From positions 186,001 through 250,000 of the forward strand of contig NZ_JHET01000006.1 of assembly GCF_000685355.1 (NCBI RefSeq): 64,000 nt of DNA. The letters are read 5' to 3'. Source of the DNA: Microbacterium sp. CH12i. Lineage in GTDB: Bacteria; Actinomycetota; Actinomycetes; Actinomycetales; Microbacteriaceae. Each line of letters begins with the position of its first letter. Position 1 is the first letter of the stretch. The notes beneath the pieces were generated by a model, which made no database searches, had not been told where the DNA came from, and worked only from the letters and a program-made list of their open reading frames with translations. Shown here one piece after another: positions 28,981 through 38,665 of the stretch. A program made the position numbers and the translations under genes.

Positions 28981-30118
28981 CTTCACGACGCAGCAGGCGC
29001 AGCCGGATGTACCGTCGACGGCGGCTCGCTGTCGTCACGGCCTCGATCATTGTCGTTATCGGTGTGGTCGCGGGCGCCACTGCGCTCATCTCGTCGCTCA
29101 ACAGCCGGGCCGATGCGGCACCAGCGTCAGAGGTCGCCAGTACTCCGAGCCCCACACCAACGCCTACACCGTTGTCGCCTGTCGAGCAGATTCTGGCGGG
29201 TGCGAATGATCCGCTTGCCTGCGCCGTGAGCTTCGAAGGCCAGGGCATCGCCGACGCCCCGATGCTGCAGTGGCAGAACGCCGTTTACACGCCATTGCCG
29301 ATCCCGACGCAGGAGGGGCAGGTTTTCGCTGGCTGGTATGCGACACCGGAGGCGGCGACGGCTCTCGATGCGGCCGCGCGCATAAACGGCGCAGACCTCG
29401 TCGCCTGCACCGAACAGCAGAACGTTCTGCACGTTGCCTGGATGACACCGGATGAGAACGCGGCGGTCGACGCGCAGATTCCGATCCTGATGTATCACCA
29501 GTTCACCTCCCGTCCCGAGGGCGAAGACGGCTGGCTGCGCGGTAACTACGCCTACATCGGCGACTTCGATGCACAGATGAACCACATCGCGACGACCGGG
29601 TTCTACCTGCCCACCTGGGATGAGCTGAGCGCGTTCATCGACGGACGCCTCTATTTACCCAACCACTCGGTGGTCATCACGGATGATGACGCCGATCAGT
29701 CCTGGTTCGACTTGGCGGTTCCCGTCATCGAGAAATACCAGGTGCTGTCGACCTCGTTCATGATCACCGCAGCCCGGCAGGACCCAGCACCGTCGCCGTT
29801 CGTTCAGCGTCGCTCGCACACGCACAACATGCACCAGGCCGGTGCAAACGGACAAGGGCAGATGGTGAACCTGTCGGCAGAGGAGATCGCCGCAGACTTG
29901 AACACCTCCGGTGACATCCTCGGCGTGCGTGAAGTCGTGGCTTATCCCTACGGGCACTACAACGACACCGCCAAGCAGGGTGTTGCGATGGCCGGCTACG
30001 AGATGGCGCGCACGATCGAGCCCGGCTACGTCAGCATCGGCACAGATAAGTTCGCGCTACCCGTTGTGCGGATCAACTACGGAATGGGCCTGGAAGCGCT
30101 GATCAACCAGATCGCTGA
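28977..30118 (+). CDS. Secreted polysaccharide deacetylase-family protein
   Basis: A basic N-terminus (RRSRRSRMYRRRRL) precedes one membrane anchor (AVVTASIIVVIGVVAGATALI) and a Pro/Thr linker (TPSPTPTPTP). The catalytic NodB-like domain has the metal motif VVITDDDADQSWFD in place of the usual TFDDG, the His pair in RSHTHNMHQAG, and EVVAYPYGHYND. Start TTG 28977 overlaps the add stop; ATG 29007 is an alternative. As read, the frame stays open to 30470, but that stretch runs antisense through the SDR gene and has no homology. A missing base near 30114 would give a stop at 30116-30118 (after NQIA), which I prefer. Confidence 0.75.
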
Positions 30119-31055
30119 CGCCATGGTGCGTCGCCAGATATTCTTCGAACGCCTCGTGCGAAGTGCGCGACGGTGTGAAGCCGAATTCTTCTTTCAACCG
30201 CGTATTCGCCAGCACCGGACGGTACCTGAGGAACGGCACCTTCTCGGGGCCGTGCACGGTCACTCGCAGCATCCGTCCTGCGCGCAGCGCCGCAGACAAG
30301 AGTGCGGCGGGGACCGTCAGCATCGGCTTGCCGAGCCGAGCCGCGATCTCGGGTACGGTGATCCGACCATCACCTGCGACGTTGAAGATTCCCGCTGGGC
30401 CGTCGGTCGCCGCCCGCACCATGGCCGACGCGACATCATCGACCCACACGAACACGAAGAGGGAGTCTGAGCCGGCTATGCGCAGAATGCGGCGGCCATC
30501 CCACAGTGCCGTGATCTGGTTCTGCACGCCCGGTCCGAGAATCGTTCCGATCCGGAAGATCACCTGCTCGAGCTCAGGATTGCTCGTGCGGTACTCGGCG
30601 AGCATCTCTTCGACAAGGCGCTTATGCCGCGAGTAGGGAAAAGCGTCGTTTCCGCGTAGCGGCTGACTCTCGTCGATCCAATCGGGATTGTCAGGGTGGT
30701 AGCCGTAGGCAGCCCCTGAGCTCGAAACGACGATGCGCCTCACGCCCGCTTCGACGCAGGCGGCGAGCACGTTCGCAGATCCGGTGACGTCCACCCGATA
30801 CTCCAGCTCGACGTCGAGTCCCGGATTCACGATTGCCGCGAGATGCACGACGGTATCGATGCGGTGCTCGCGCAGGACGGGGGCGATGGAGTCGGCATCC
30901 GTCACATCGAGGACGATGTAGAGGATGCCGTCACGCTCGGTGCGAGGTCGCAGATCGGCGGCTACGACGAGATCCACATCTGCGCGTGCGGCCAGCGCAC
31001 CAGCGACGTGCGAACCCAAGAAGCCGGCGCCGCCGGTGATGAGGACTCGGGTCAC
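30103..31055 (-). CDS. NAD-dependent epimerase/dehydratase (extended SDR)
   Basis: The Rossmann motif is VLITGGAGFLGSHVAGAL, the Ser region is VVSSSGAAYGY, and the catalytic pair is in AFPYSRHKRLVEE (YxxxK). The substrate is unknown; extended SDRs include sugar-nucleotide epimerases and 3-beta-hydroxysteroid dehydrogenases. Start GTG 31055 overlaps the transporter stop (GTGA). As read, the frame runs to 30057; with the base that appears missing near 30114 it would stop at 30103, giving a 16-base tail-to-tail overlap with the deacetylase. It is the third gene of an FMO-BASS-SDR operon. Confidence 0.85.
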
Positions 31056-32005
31056 GAGGTTCCCTCGACCAGCGTTTTGCCCGTGGCATCGCCGGTGGCA
31101 GCACCCGTGCGCTTCTTGGTGTGTCGCGCCCAGAGCGCCGCGACGATAAGGCCCGCGACGATATCCCAGATTCCCCACCATCCAGCGACGATCGCCATGC
31201 CACCCAGGCCGCCGAAGAATGCGAACACCAGGCCGAGGCCGAGCCCGGCGTTGCGGACGCCAACCTCGAACGTCATCGCCTTGCGCTCACGCGTGCCGAG
31301 CCCGCCGAGGACCGCGGTGCCGTAGCCGAGGAAGAGTGCGACGGCGTCGTGCACGGCGACGACGAGGACGATGATCCCGAGCACTTGAATGAAGACTGCC
31401 CAGTTGCCCACCAGCGCGACGACGATGAAGCCGACGAGGGCAATGAGGCTGAACCACTTCACGTACGGATGTGCCTTCGAGGCCACCCTCGGGAGTTTCG
31501 CGCGCACGAGCAGTCCGACCGCGAACGGCAGTCCGATGATCAGCACGATCTCCAGCAGCATCTTCCAGGGATCCAGCGCGACCTGGTGCAGCACGGTGCG
31601 CGCGGTCGGGTGCAACGAGCCCCAGAACGCGATGCTCAGTGGCATCGCGACGATGTACAGCAGGTTGCCGACGGCGGTCATCGACACCGACAGCGCAACA
31701 TTGCCGCCAGAGCGGTGTGTGAGCACCTGTGAGATGTTCCCCGGCGGGCAGCACGCCACCAGGATCATTCCCATCGCCATCGAGGGTGTCACCGGCAGCA
31801 CGAGCGTGAGAAGAAATGTGACGATCGGTAGCAGGAGAAGCTGCGCGAGGATCGCGATGATGAACGGCTTCGGATGCTTCGCGACAACACGAAAATCGCT
31901 CGGTGCGGTGTCCAGAGCAATGCCGAGCATGATCAGCCCGAGCACGATGTTCAGAATCGTCAGCGAGCCCGGAGTAAAGCTGAGGACGACATCGTCGACG
32001 TTCAT
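31052..32005 (-). CDS. Bile acid:sodium symporter (BASS/ArsB-like) family transporter
   Basis: The 317-residue protein has nine to ten hydrophobic segments. BASS-family features include VACCPPGNISQVLTHRSGGNVALSV and the later FEVGVRNAGLGLGLVFAF, which correspond to the sodium- and substrate-binding crossover regions. Known substrates in the family include bile acids, pyruvate, pantothenate and other organic anions. ATG 32005 overlaps the monooxygenase stop (ATGA), and its stop overlaps the SDR start. Confidence 0.88.
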   Translation of the reverse strand: MNVDDVVLSFTPGSLTILNIVLGLIMLGIALDTAPSDFRVVAKHPKPFIIAILAQLLLLPIVTFLLTLVLPVTPSMAMGMILVACCPPGNISQVLTHRSGGNVALSVSMTAVGNLLYIVAMPLSIAFWGSLHPTARTVLHQVALDPWKMLLEIVLIIGLPFAVGLLVRAKLPRVASKAHPYVKWFSLIALVGFIVVALVGNWAVFIQVLGIIVLVVAVHDAVALFLGYGTAVLGGLGTRERKAMTFEVGVRNAGLGLGLVFAFFGGLGGMAIVAGWWGIWDIVAGLIVAALWARHTKKRTGAATGDATGKTLVEGTS

Positions 32006-33291
32006 GCCGCTTCCAGTGCCGTGCGTTCGCGTCGGACCGCGGAGCGGTACGCGTCTTTGTTGACGTAGTAAGACATCCGATCCAGGTTCAGATAGTGGTA
32101 GCCGCCGTTGAGGTCGGGCCACGGAGTGCCGGTGACGCGCTGGCGGAAGCGCTCCGCTCGTGCCGGATCATGCTCGGCGGCATCCAGATACGTCGCAAGC
32201 AGCTCTGCCTGCTCGTACCGGCCCTGCCAACCGATGCCGGAGGCCTCGATCATCCCCATCACGTACAGGCCGTTGAACGATGCCGGGAACACGTTGAGGA
32301 ACAGCCTCGGGGAGGCGCCGCGCCAGTGGAGGTGCTCGTGATCGACGAAGGGATAGCTGAGGGTGTAGCCGGTCGCCAGCAGAATCAGATCGTAGTCACC
32401 ACTCGTCCCGTCGCGGAAGTGCACCGTGTCGCCGTCGAAGCGCGCGATATCGGCACGGATCTGCAAGTCTCCTTGGCCGAGGTGGTTGAGGATCAGGGTG
32501 TTGACGATCGGATGCGACTCGTAGATGCGGTAGTTCGGCTTGGGGAACCCGAACCGCACCGGATCACCGGTGAACGCCTGCAGCACCCGCCGGTCGACCG
32601 CCTGTTTGATTCGCGCGGGCAGCGGACGACCCTGGTTCAGGGTGTCGCTGGGCTTGCCGAACAGATAACGGGGCACGAAGTAGTAGCCCCGTCGCACACT
32701 CATGTCGACGGATGCTGCGTGGTGCACAGCATCCACGGCGATATCACAACCGGAGTTACCCGCGCCGATGAGGAGCACGCGCTTGCCCGCCAGTTGCGAT
32801 GGATGCTTGTAGGCGCTGGTGTGCATCAACTCACCGTTGAACGACCCCTCAAATGTGGGAATGTTCGGCTCTGCGAGCGTGCCGTTGGCGAGAATGACGC
32901 CCGCGTACCACTGAGTGTCTTCGCCGTCTGGTCCCGCAGAGGTCAGGTTCCAACCGCCGTCACGCGGCTCGAGTCGTATGACACGGGTATCGAAGCGGAA
33001 CAGCGCAGTTAGGCCGAAGTGATCGGCGTAGTCCTGAAAGTACTGACGCAGAACGCGGTGACCGGGGTAGTCGACGGTGGTTTGCATGGGGAACTCTGCA
33101 AACTCGGTGGTCGTTCGAGACGAGATCAGATGAGCCGACTCGTACATCGTGCTCCGTGGATTGTCGATGTCCCACAGTCCGCCGACCCGAAGCGAGGCCT
33201 CGTAGCCGTCGACCTCGATGCCGCGCTTTTGCAGTGCTCTCGAGGCGGCCAATCCGGAAGGACCGGCGCCGATGACGGCGTATCTGCTCAT
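32002..33291 (-). CDS. Flavin-containing monooxygenase
   Basis: The 429-residue protein has the FAD motif YAVIGAGPSGLAASRAL, the FMO fingerprint FNGELMHTSAYK (FxGxxxHxxxYK), the NADPH motif VLLIGAGNSGCDIAVDA, and the late LLATGYTLSYPF. The family oxygenates N, S or ketone groups (Baeyer-Villiger) using NADPH and O2. It is first in an operon with a BASS transporter and an SDR, which suggests handling of an imported hydrophobic acid or ketone. The substrate is inferred only at this level. Confidence 0.9.
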   Translation of the reverse strand: MSRYAVIGAGPSGLAASRALQKRGIEVDGYEASLRVGGLWDIDNPRSTMYESAHLISSRTTTEFAEFPMQTTVDYPGHRVLRQYFQDYADHFGLTALFRFDTRVIRLEPRDGGWNLTSAGPDGEDTQWYAGVILANGTLAEPNIPTFEGSFNGELMHTSAYKHPSQLAGKRVLLIGAGNSGCDIAVDAVHHAASVDMSVRRGYYFVPRYLFGKPSDTLNQGRPLPARIKQAVDRRVLQAFTGDPVRFGFPKPNYRIYESHPIVNTLILNHLGQGDLQIRADIARFDGDTVHFRDGTSGDYDLILLATGYTLSYPFVDHEHLHWRGASPRLFLNVFPASFNGLYVMGMIEASGIGWQGRYEQAELLATYLDAAEHDPARAERFRQRVTGTPWPDLNGGYHYLNLDRMSYYVNKDAYRSAVRRERTALEAA

Positions 33292-33372
33292 TCTGCTCCC
33301 CGCACGACGATGTGCCTGCTCCGCCTGTTCGGGTGAGGCCGATGCATCTCGATCGTAGCTGTCCTTCGAAGC

Positions 33373-34521
33373 TCAGAGCGTGTGAAGGTCCCGCTGTCGT
33401 GCGGCGAATACCTCGTGCACTGCGGCGAAGAGCGGATGCTCGGGCGCAAGCCCGGTGACCGCCGCCGTGAGTACGTCCGGGTTCTCGGTCTGCAGCATTC
33501 GCTGCAACTCGACGGACTGCTCGTCGGTGGGGTCATCGAACGCGACGGCTGCGGCGACCGCGGCGATCAGCGCGCTCGTCGACAGGCCGTGTTCTGCCGC
33601 TTTGACTGCGGGTCCGATGAAGCGCTCGTTGCGCGACAGCTTGCGCAACGGCTGGCGGCCCACGCGCTGCACGGTGTCGACGAGTGCCGGGTTGCGGAAA
33701 CGGTCGAGGATCGTGGCGCGATACTCAGCGAGTTCGGCCGGATCCAGACCGTGCACGGCCGTGAGCATCGCCGAAGTCTCCTCCAGCGCCGCGCTGACGC
33801 GTGCGGCGATTGTGGGGTCGGCGAGCGCGTCAGAGATGCGCTCGATGCCCGCCTGCGCGCCGAAATACGCGGTCGCCGCGTGGCCGGTGTTCACGGTGAA
33901 GAGCTTGCGTTCGATGTACGGGCCGAGGTCGTCGACGAAGTGCGCGCCGGGGATGTTCGGCAGGTCGCCGGCGAAAGGGCCAGACTCGATGGCCCACTCG
34001 AAGTAGGGCTCGACCGTGACATCGACGCCGGAGCCTTCTGGCTGGGCGGGCACGATCCGGTCGACGGCGGTGTTCGCGAATACCGCCGTCGCGGTGAGTT
34101 CTGGGCCGGCGAGCCTCTCGATCTCGGCGCGCAGCTGATCGGTCGCACCGATTGCGTTCTCGCACGCCATGATCTTGAGTGGTGCGAGCTCGGGGGAGCG
34201 GCGTGTGAGGCCTGCAACGATCGCGGGCGCGATGAACCGCAGCACGGTCGGGCCCACAGCGCAGGTGACCACGTCGGCGGTCGCGACTTCTTCGGCCACG
34301 GCATCCGGATCGTTCTTGCTGTTCACCGCACGGAAGCCGGTGACAACGCGATCGACGCCGCCAGGGCCGGCTTCGTGCACTGTGTAGGATTCGGTGGCGT
34401 TGATGGCGTCGACAAGCGCGTCAGCGACGTCGGAGAACACGAGGTCGTAGCCGCCCTCGTGTAAGAGCAGCCCCACGAACCCGCGGCCGATGTTTCCTGC
34501 GCCGAAGTGCACGGCTTTCAT
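33373..34521 (-). CDS. mtlD: Mannitol-1-phosphate 5-dehydrogenase
   Basis: Oxidises mannitol 1-phosphate to fructose 6-phosphate with NAD. Family start and Rossmann loop are [17 protein letters not shown]. Further motifs are [31 protein letters not shown], and the polyol-dehydrogenase segment [19 protein letters not shown] with the catalytic Lys. I chose ATG 34521 because homology begins there. An ATG at 34557 overlaps the EIIA stop and would add 12 residues ([12 protein letters not shown]) derived from an 18-bp duplication. It is the last gene of the mannitol PTS operon. Confidence 0.95.
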   Translation of the reverse strand: MKAVHFGAGNIGRGFVGLLLHEGGYDLVFSDVADALVDAINATESYTVHEAGPGGVDRVVTGFRAVNSKNDPDAVAEEVATADVVTCAVGPTVLRFIAPAIVAGLTRRSPELAPLKIMACENAIGATDQLRAEIERLAGPELTATAVFANTAVDRIVPAQPEGSGVDVTVEPYFEWAIESGPFAGDLPNIPGAHFVDDLGPYIERKLFTVNTGHAATAYFGAQAGIERISDALADPTIAARVSAALEETSAMLTAVHGLDPAELAEYRATILDRFRNPALVDTVQRVGRQPLRKLSRNERFIGPAVKAAEHGLSTSALIAAVAAAVAFDDPTDEQSVELQRMLQTENPDVLTAAVTGLAPEHPLFAAVHEVFAARQRDLHTL

Positions 34522-34533
34522 TGCTCGCTCACC

Positions 34534-34569
34534 GCTCATGATTCGTTGACGGCTCATGATTCATTGACA
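34534..34569. repeat. Tandem 18-bp duplication across the mtlF stop / mtlD start
   Basis: Unit 34534-34551 and unit 34552-34569 match at 16 of 18 bases (GCTCATGATTCRTTGACR). The downstream copy (plus-strand coordinates) holds the EIIA stop codon. The duplication creates two ATG codons in front of the conserved mtlD start. Confidence 0.75.
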
Positions 34570-34988
34570 GCAGAGAGCAGCGCGTAAAGCTCGTCGGGCG
34601 TCTGCGCGGCGGCGAGCTTTGCGACGTCATCCTCGTCAGAGAACAGGATGGCGATCTGGGAGAGGATTTCGAGGTGTTCATCGCCGCGACCGGCGATGCC
34701 GATTACGAAATTCGCCTGGTCGCCTGCCCAGTCGACGCCGCCGTCGTAGCGCACGACCGAGAGGCCGGAGGTGAGGATGGCGTCCTTCGTCTCGTTGGTG
34801 CCGTGGGGGATGGCGAGACCATTGCCCATGAACGTTGAGACCGTCTCCTCACGCTGACGCATCGCATCGACGTAGTTCTCGGTGACGGCGCCGGCGGCGA
34901 CGAGAATATCGGTCGCTTCCTGGAGTGCCTCATCCCGTGTGACGGAGCCTGCGTGAATGCGGACCTGGCCAATTGTCAGAACGCCCAT
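34554..34988 (-). CDS. mtlF: PTS mannitol transporter subunit IIA
   Basis: The 144-residue phosphocarrier takes phosphate from HPr on the His in [16 protein letters not shown] and passes it to the IIB domain of MtlA. The fold is EIIA of the fructose/mannitol type. ATG 34988 ([12 protein letters not shown]) is preferred over upstream starts that would run into the intercistronic hairpin. It follows mtlA. Confidence 0.93.
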   Translation of the reverse strand: MGVLTIGQVRIHAGSVTRDEALQEATDILVAAGAVTENYVDAMRQREETVSTFMGNGLAIPHGTNETKDAILTSGLSVVRYDGGVDWAGDQANFVIGIAGRGDEHLEILSQIAILFSDEDDVAKLAAAQTPDELYALLSAVNES

Positions 34989-35007
34989 GATGTCTCTTTC
35001 TTTCGGT

Positions 35008-35039
35008 GGTGGGGCGGATGCCATGACATCCGCCCCACC
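35008..35039 (-). promoter_or_regulatory. Strong intercistronic hairpin between mtlA and mtlF
   Basis: A perfect 13-bp G+C-rich stem (35008-35020 with 35027-35039) and a CCATGA loop lie in the 59-base gap between the mtlA stop and the mtlF start. No T-run follows on the minus strand. It may act as a partial terminator or mRNA end-stabiliser that sets the MtlA:IIA ratio. Confidence 0.6.
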
Positions 35040-35047
35040 GAATCGGA

Positions 35048-36673
35048 TTACTCGCCGGATTCCTTCTGCTCGCGGACCATTTCTACGACCTCTTCATACT
35101 TGGGTGAGTTCATGAAATTGTCTACCGAGACGTGAATCGAATTCGGGGACTTGCCCTTCGCACGATCTGTCAGCTGCTGCTGGGTGATCACCAGGTCGGC
35201 GGTACCGTCGAGGTTCGCAATGGCCTGGTTGGTCACCTTGATATCTTCAATCCCGGCCTTCTTCAGCTTGTTGCGCAGCACACTCGCACCCATCGCCGAT
35301 GAGCCCATGCCCGCGTCACACGCGAACACGATGTTCTGGATCGGTGCGGTGGCAGCAGCCGTGGTGGCTCCCGTGGCCGTCGCGTCGGCTCCGCCACTGC
35401 GGCGCAGCGAATCCATCGCGGCAGAGGACTTGCCCTTGTTCGCCTCGGTCTGCGCGATTGCTGCGCCGAACGTGTCCGACTCTGCTTCGAGGTCGCGCTT
35501 GTGCGATGCCCGGAGGATGACCGCGGTGATCAGGAACGTCACCGTCGCGGCGATGAGCACCGACAGGAAGACGACCAGCAGGTTGGGAACACCGGGGCCG
35601 ACAGCGGCTGCCGCAACGGCGATGATGCTGCCGGGGGCCGCCGGGAAGGCGAGTCCACCACTGAGCAGCATGTTCGTGGCCACACCAGAGGCGCCACCTG
35701 CAATGAGCGCGAGGATCGTCGTCGGCTTGCTCAGGGCGTACGGGAAGTAGATCTCGTGGATGCCACCGAAGAACTGGATGATCGCTGCACCGGGAGCAGA
35801 AGCCTTCGCAACCCCAACTCCGAAGAAAGTGAACGCCAGCAGCAGGCCGAGGCCGGGGCCAGGGTTCGCCTCGATGAGGAACAGAATCGACTTGCCATTT
35901 GTCGTCGCCTGCTCGATGCCCAGCGGTGTGAACACACCGTGGTTGATGGCGTTGTTCAAGAACAGCACCTTCGCCGGCTCCACGATGATCGACACGATGG
36001 GCAGCAACTGCAGGGAGACCAGCCAGTCGACAGCCGTTCCCAGTGCGGCACTGATACCGAGCATCACAGGACCGAAAGTGAAGAAGCCGGCAACGGCGAG
36101 GATCATGCCCAGGATGCCGGCAGAGAAGTTGTTGACCAGCATTTCGAAGCCGGCCCTGATCTTGCCATCCCAGAGCTTGTCCATCTGCTTGGTGATCCAG
36201 GCCGCGAGCGGGCCCATGATCATCGCACCGAGGAACATCGGGATGTTGGTACCGACGATGACGCCCATCGTGGCGATCGTGGCGACGACGCCGCCGCGCT
36301 CGCCGTAGACCATACGGCCGCCCATGTTCGCGATGAGCAGCGGAAGGAGGTAGGTCACCATCGGGCCCACGAGTCCGACGTAGGCAAAGAAGTTGCCGCC
36401 GTCACCCTCGGCGAGGGCCGTCAAGGCTCCGTTCCACTGGATGGTTGCGGCATCCCCACCGCCACCGATGATCTCGGCGACGGGCGCCCAATGCCACCCG
36501 AAGGGACTCTCCGCACCGAAGAATCCGGCGGGAATGAAGAGCATCGTAATGAAGCCCCATGCGATGAAGGCGGCGATGTTCGGCATGATCATGCCGGAGA
36601 GGAACGTACCGAACCTCTGCACTCCGACCCTGAGGCCACCCTTGTTCGGGGCGGCGGTTGACGTCGTCGTCAT
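35048..36673 (-). CDS. mtlA: PTS mannitol transporter subunit IICB
   Basis: The 541-residue protein has an N-terminal membrane IIC domain (GVQRFGTFLSGMIMPNIAAF, GWHWAPVAEIIGGGG) of about 340 residues. A linker follows, then a C-terminal IIB domain with the phospho-Cys in NIVFACDAGMGSSAMGASVL. The IIA function is on a separate gene (mtlF). It starts at ATG 36673, overlapping the ptsI stop (ATGA). It transports and phosphorylates mannitol to mannitol 1-phosphate. Confidence 0.96.
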   Translation of the reverse strand: MTTTSTAAPNKGGLRVGVQRFGTFLSGMIMPNIAAFIAWGFITMLFIPAGFFGAESPFGWHWAPVAEIIGGGGDAATIQWNGALTALAEGDGGNFFAYVGLVGPMVTYLLPLLIANMGGRMVYGERGGVVATIATMGVIVGTNIPMFLGAMIMGPLAAWITKQMDKLWDGKIRAGFEMLVNNFSAGILGMILAVAGFFTFGPVMLGISAALGTAVDWLVSLQLLPIVSIIVEPAKVLFLNNAINHGVFTPLGIEQATTNGKSILFLIEANPGPGLGLLLAFTFFGVGVAKASAPGAAIIQFFGGIHEIYFPYALSKPTTILALIAGGASGVATNMLLSGGLAFPAAPGSIIAVAAAAVGPGVPNLLVVFLSVLIAATVTFLITAVILRASHKRDLEAESDTFGAAIAQTEANKGKSSAAMDSLRRSGGADATATGATTAAATAPIQNIVFACDAGMGSSAMGASVLRNKLKKAGIEDIKVTNQAIANLDGTADLVITQQQLTDRAKGKSPNSIHVSVDNFMNSPKYEEVVEMVREQKESGE

Positions 36674-38384
36674 GATGTCGTCTCTTTCTGATTTGAGGGT
36701 TTCTGATCTATGGGTTTCTGATGTGAGGGGAGGACCGCGACGGCTTCTGCCACGGCATTGCGAGCACTGACGGCGTCATCCGCTGCCAGTGCCACCTCGG
36801 CGAGGCCTTTCGCCTCATCGAGGGTGCGCTCAGTGAGCGCGAGTCGAACATCGGCCAACGCCGCGGGAGCCATCGAGAGGCTCGTGGCACCGAGGCCGAC
36901 CAATACCGCCGCCAATAGCGGGTCTGCGGCAGCCTCACCGCAGATACCCACCGGCTTGCCGAGGCGGGCGCTGCGGCACCGACCTCGCCGACGAGACGCA
37001 GCACCGCAGGGTGCCACGGATCCTGGAAGCTCGCGACGGAACCGAGCAGCCGGTCGGCGGCCATCGTGTACTGGGTCAGGTCGTTGGTGCCGATGGATGC
37101 GAAGTCCGCGTGTGCAAGCACACGATCGGCGAGCAGTGCGCTCGCCGGGACCTCGACCATGACACCCGCTGTCTTCAGGCCGAACTCGCGCGCAAGGTCG
37201 GTGAAGTACTTCGTCTCCTCGACCGTGGTCACCATCGGCGCCATCACCCAGAGATCCGCCTCGGTTGTGGCATCCGCCTCTGCGAGAGCAGTGAGTTGCT
37301 CGCGGAGGATGTCTTCACTGGCACGCAGCGATCGAAGGCCGCGGAGGCCGAGCGCCGGATTCTCTTCGTGAGCGTCGTTGAGGAACGCGAGTGGCTTGTC
37401 GGCTCCGGCATCAAGCATGCGCACGACGACCTTCTTGCCGGGGAATGCTGCAAGGAGCTCTCGATACGACTCACGCTGCTCGGCAACGGTTGGCGCCTGA
37501 GCTGCAGAGAGGAACAGGAATTCGGTGCGGAAGAGCCCGACGCCCTCGGCTCCACGAGCGACCGCGTCTGCGGCATCCGCCGGCTTGCCGAGATTTGCGA
37601 GTAGCGCGATCGGGGTGCCATCGGCGAGGGCGCCGGGAGTCAGCGGCGCGGTTTCGGCAGACTGCCGTGCCGCGGCCCGCTGCTCGGCGCGGTCTTTCTC
37701 CTGCGCGGTGGGATCGGTGATCACGGTGCCAGCGGCAGCATCGATGATGACGGTCTCACCGGTGGTGAGGTGTGCTGCCTCAGCGACGCCGACGATGGCG
37801 ACGATGCCCTTTTCTCTGGCGAGGATCGCGGTGTGCGAAGTCGGACCTCCGTCGGTCGTGATGAGGGCCAGCACCTGCTCGAGGTTCAGCAGAGCGGTGT
37901 CAGCGGGAGCCAGATCGCGGGCGACCAGCACGAACGGATGCCCTGGGTCCGGCACGCCGGGCGCTGCGACCCCACGCAACTCGGCAAGCACGCGCTGGGC
38001 GATGTCGTCGAGATCAGCGGCCCGCTCGCCGAGGTAGCCCCCGACAGCTTCGAGTGTGGCGCGGAAACCGGCGAATGCGTCGTGCACTGCCCACTCTGCG
38101 GTGCCGCCGCTGTCGATGCGGGCATCGACCTCATCCTGCAGCGTCGGGTCTTCGGCGATCATTGCCTGGGCCTCGAGAACCTCTTGCGCTGAGCCGCCGG
38201 CATTCTGCGCACGCTGCTCGAGTTCTGCCGCGACGGCGGCGACAGCCTCTCGTGCGCGAGCACGCTCGGCATCGACACCGATGGTGCTCGGAGTGTTCTC
38301 AGGCGCCGGCAGCGGTTCTGCCATGCGGACGACCGGGCCCTGGGCGATGCCCCGGCCGATGCCGACCCCTCGTAGCTCAGTCAT
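36670..38384 (-). CDS. ptsI: PEP-protein phosphotransferase (Enzyme I), frameshifted
   Basis: Transfers phosphate from phosphoenolpyruvate to HPr. The active-site His lies in LITTDGGPTSHTAILAREKG, and the PEP-binding domain includes GVGLFRTEFLFL, MLDAGADKPLAFL, MVEVPASALLAD and IGTNDLTQYTMAADR. One base is missing near 36972: the continuation is ARLGKPVGICGEAAADP, with the PEP-site Cys in GICGE, to a stop at 36670. The rebuilt length is about 571 residues. It overlaps ptsH and mtlA by 4 bases each. Confidence 0.94.
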
Positions 38385-38665
38385 CCGGCAGCGTCCTGGT
38401 CGTGGTCCGTCGTCAGCAGCTCGGTGAGCGTGTCCAACACGCCCTCGGCACCGTCGCCCTCGGCAGCGAGAGTGACATAGTCACCGTGTTCGATGGCGAG
38501 TGCGATGACGCCGAGAATGCTGGCGGCATTAGCGGGCTTACCGGAGTCCTTCGCGATGGTGACGGAGATGCCGGACTCCTTGGCGGCCTGTGCGAAGAGC
38601 TTCGCCGGTCGGGCGTGCAGCCCGTGGGAGGAGCCAATTCGGACGGTCCGTGAGACAGCGGTCAT
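38381..38665 (-). CDS. ptsH: Phosphocarrier protein HPr
   Basis: The 94-residue general PTS carrier has the phospho-His in IGSSHGLHARPAKLFAQAA and a Ser at the HPr-kinase position (AASILGVIAL). It overlaps the orphan IIB gene and ptsI by 4 bases each, so a full phosphorelay is encoded in one operon. Confidence 0.95.
   Translation of the reverse strand: MTAVSRTVRIGSSHGLHARPAKLFAQAAKESGISVTIAKDSGKPANAASILGVIALAIEHGDYVTLAAEGDGAEGVLDTLTELLTTDHDQDAAG

Noticed and set aside
30119..30470. C-terminal 117 residues of the deacetylase frame as read
   Set aside because: They are antisense to the SDR gene and show no homology; a missing base near 30114 explains them.
33382..34464. 360-residue plus-strand frame opposite mtlD
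   Set aside because: Antisense shadow; Arg/Gly/Val-rich and without motifs.
35501..36661. 386-residue plus-strand frame opposite mtlA
   Set aside because: Antisense shadow, very rich in His, Asp, Glu and Arg.
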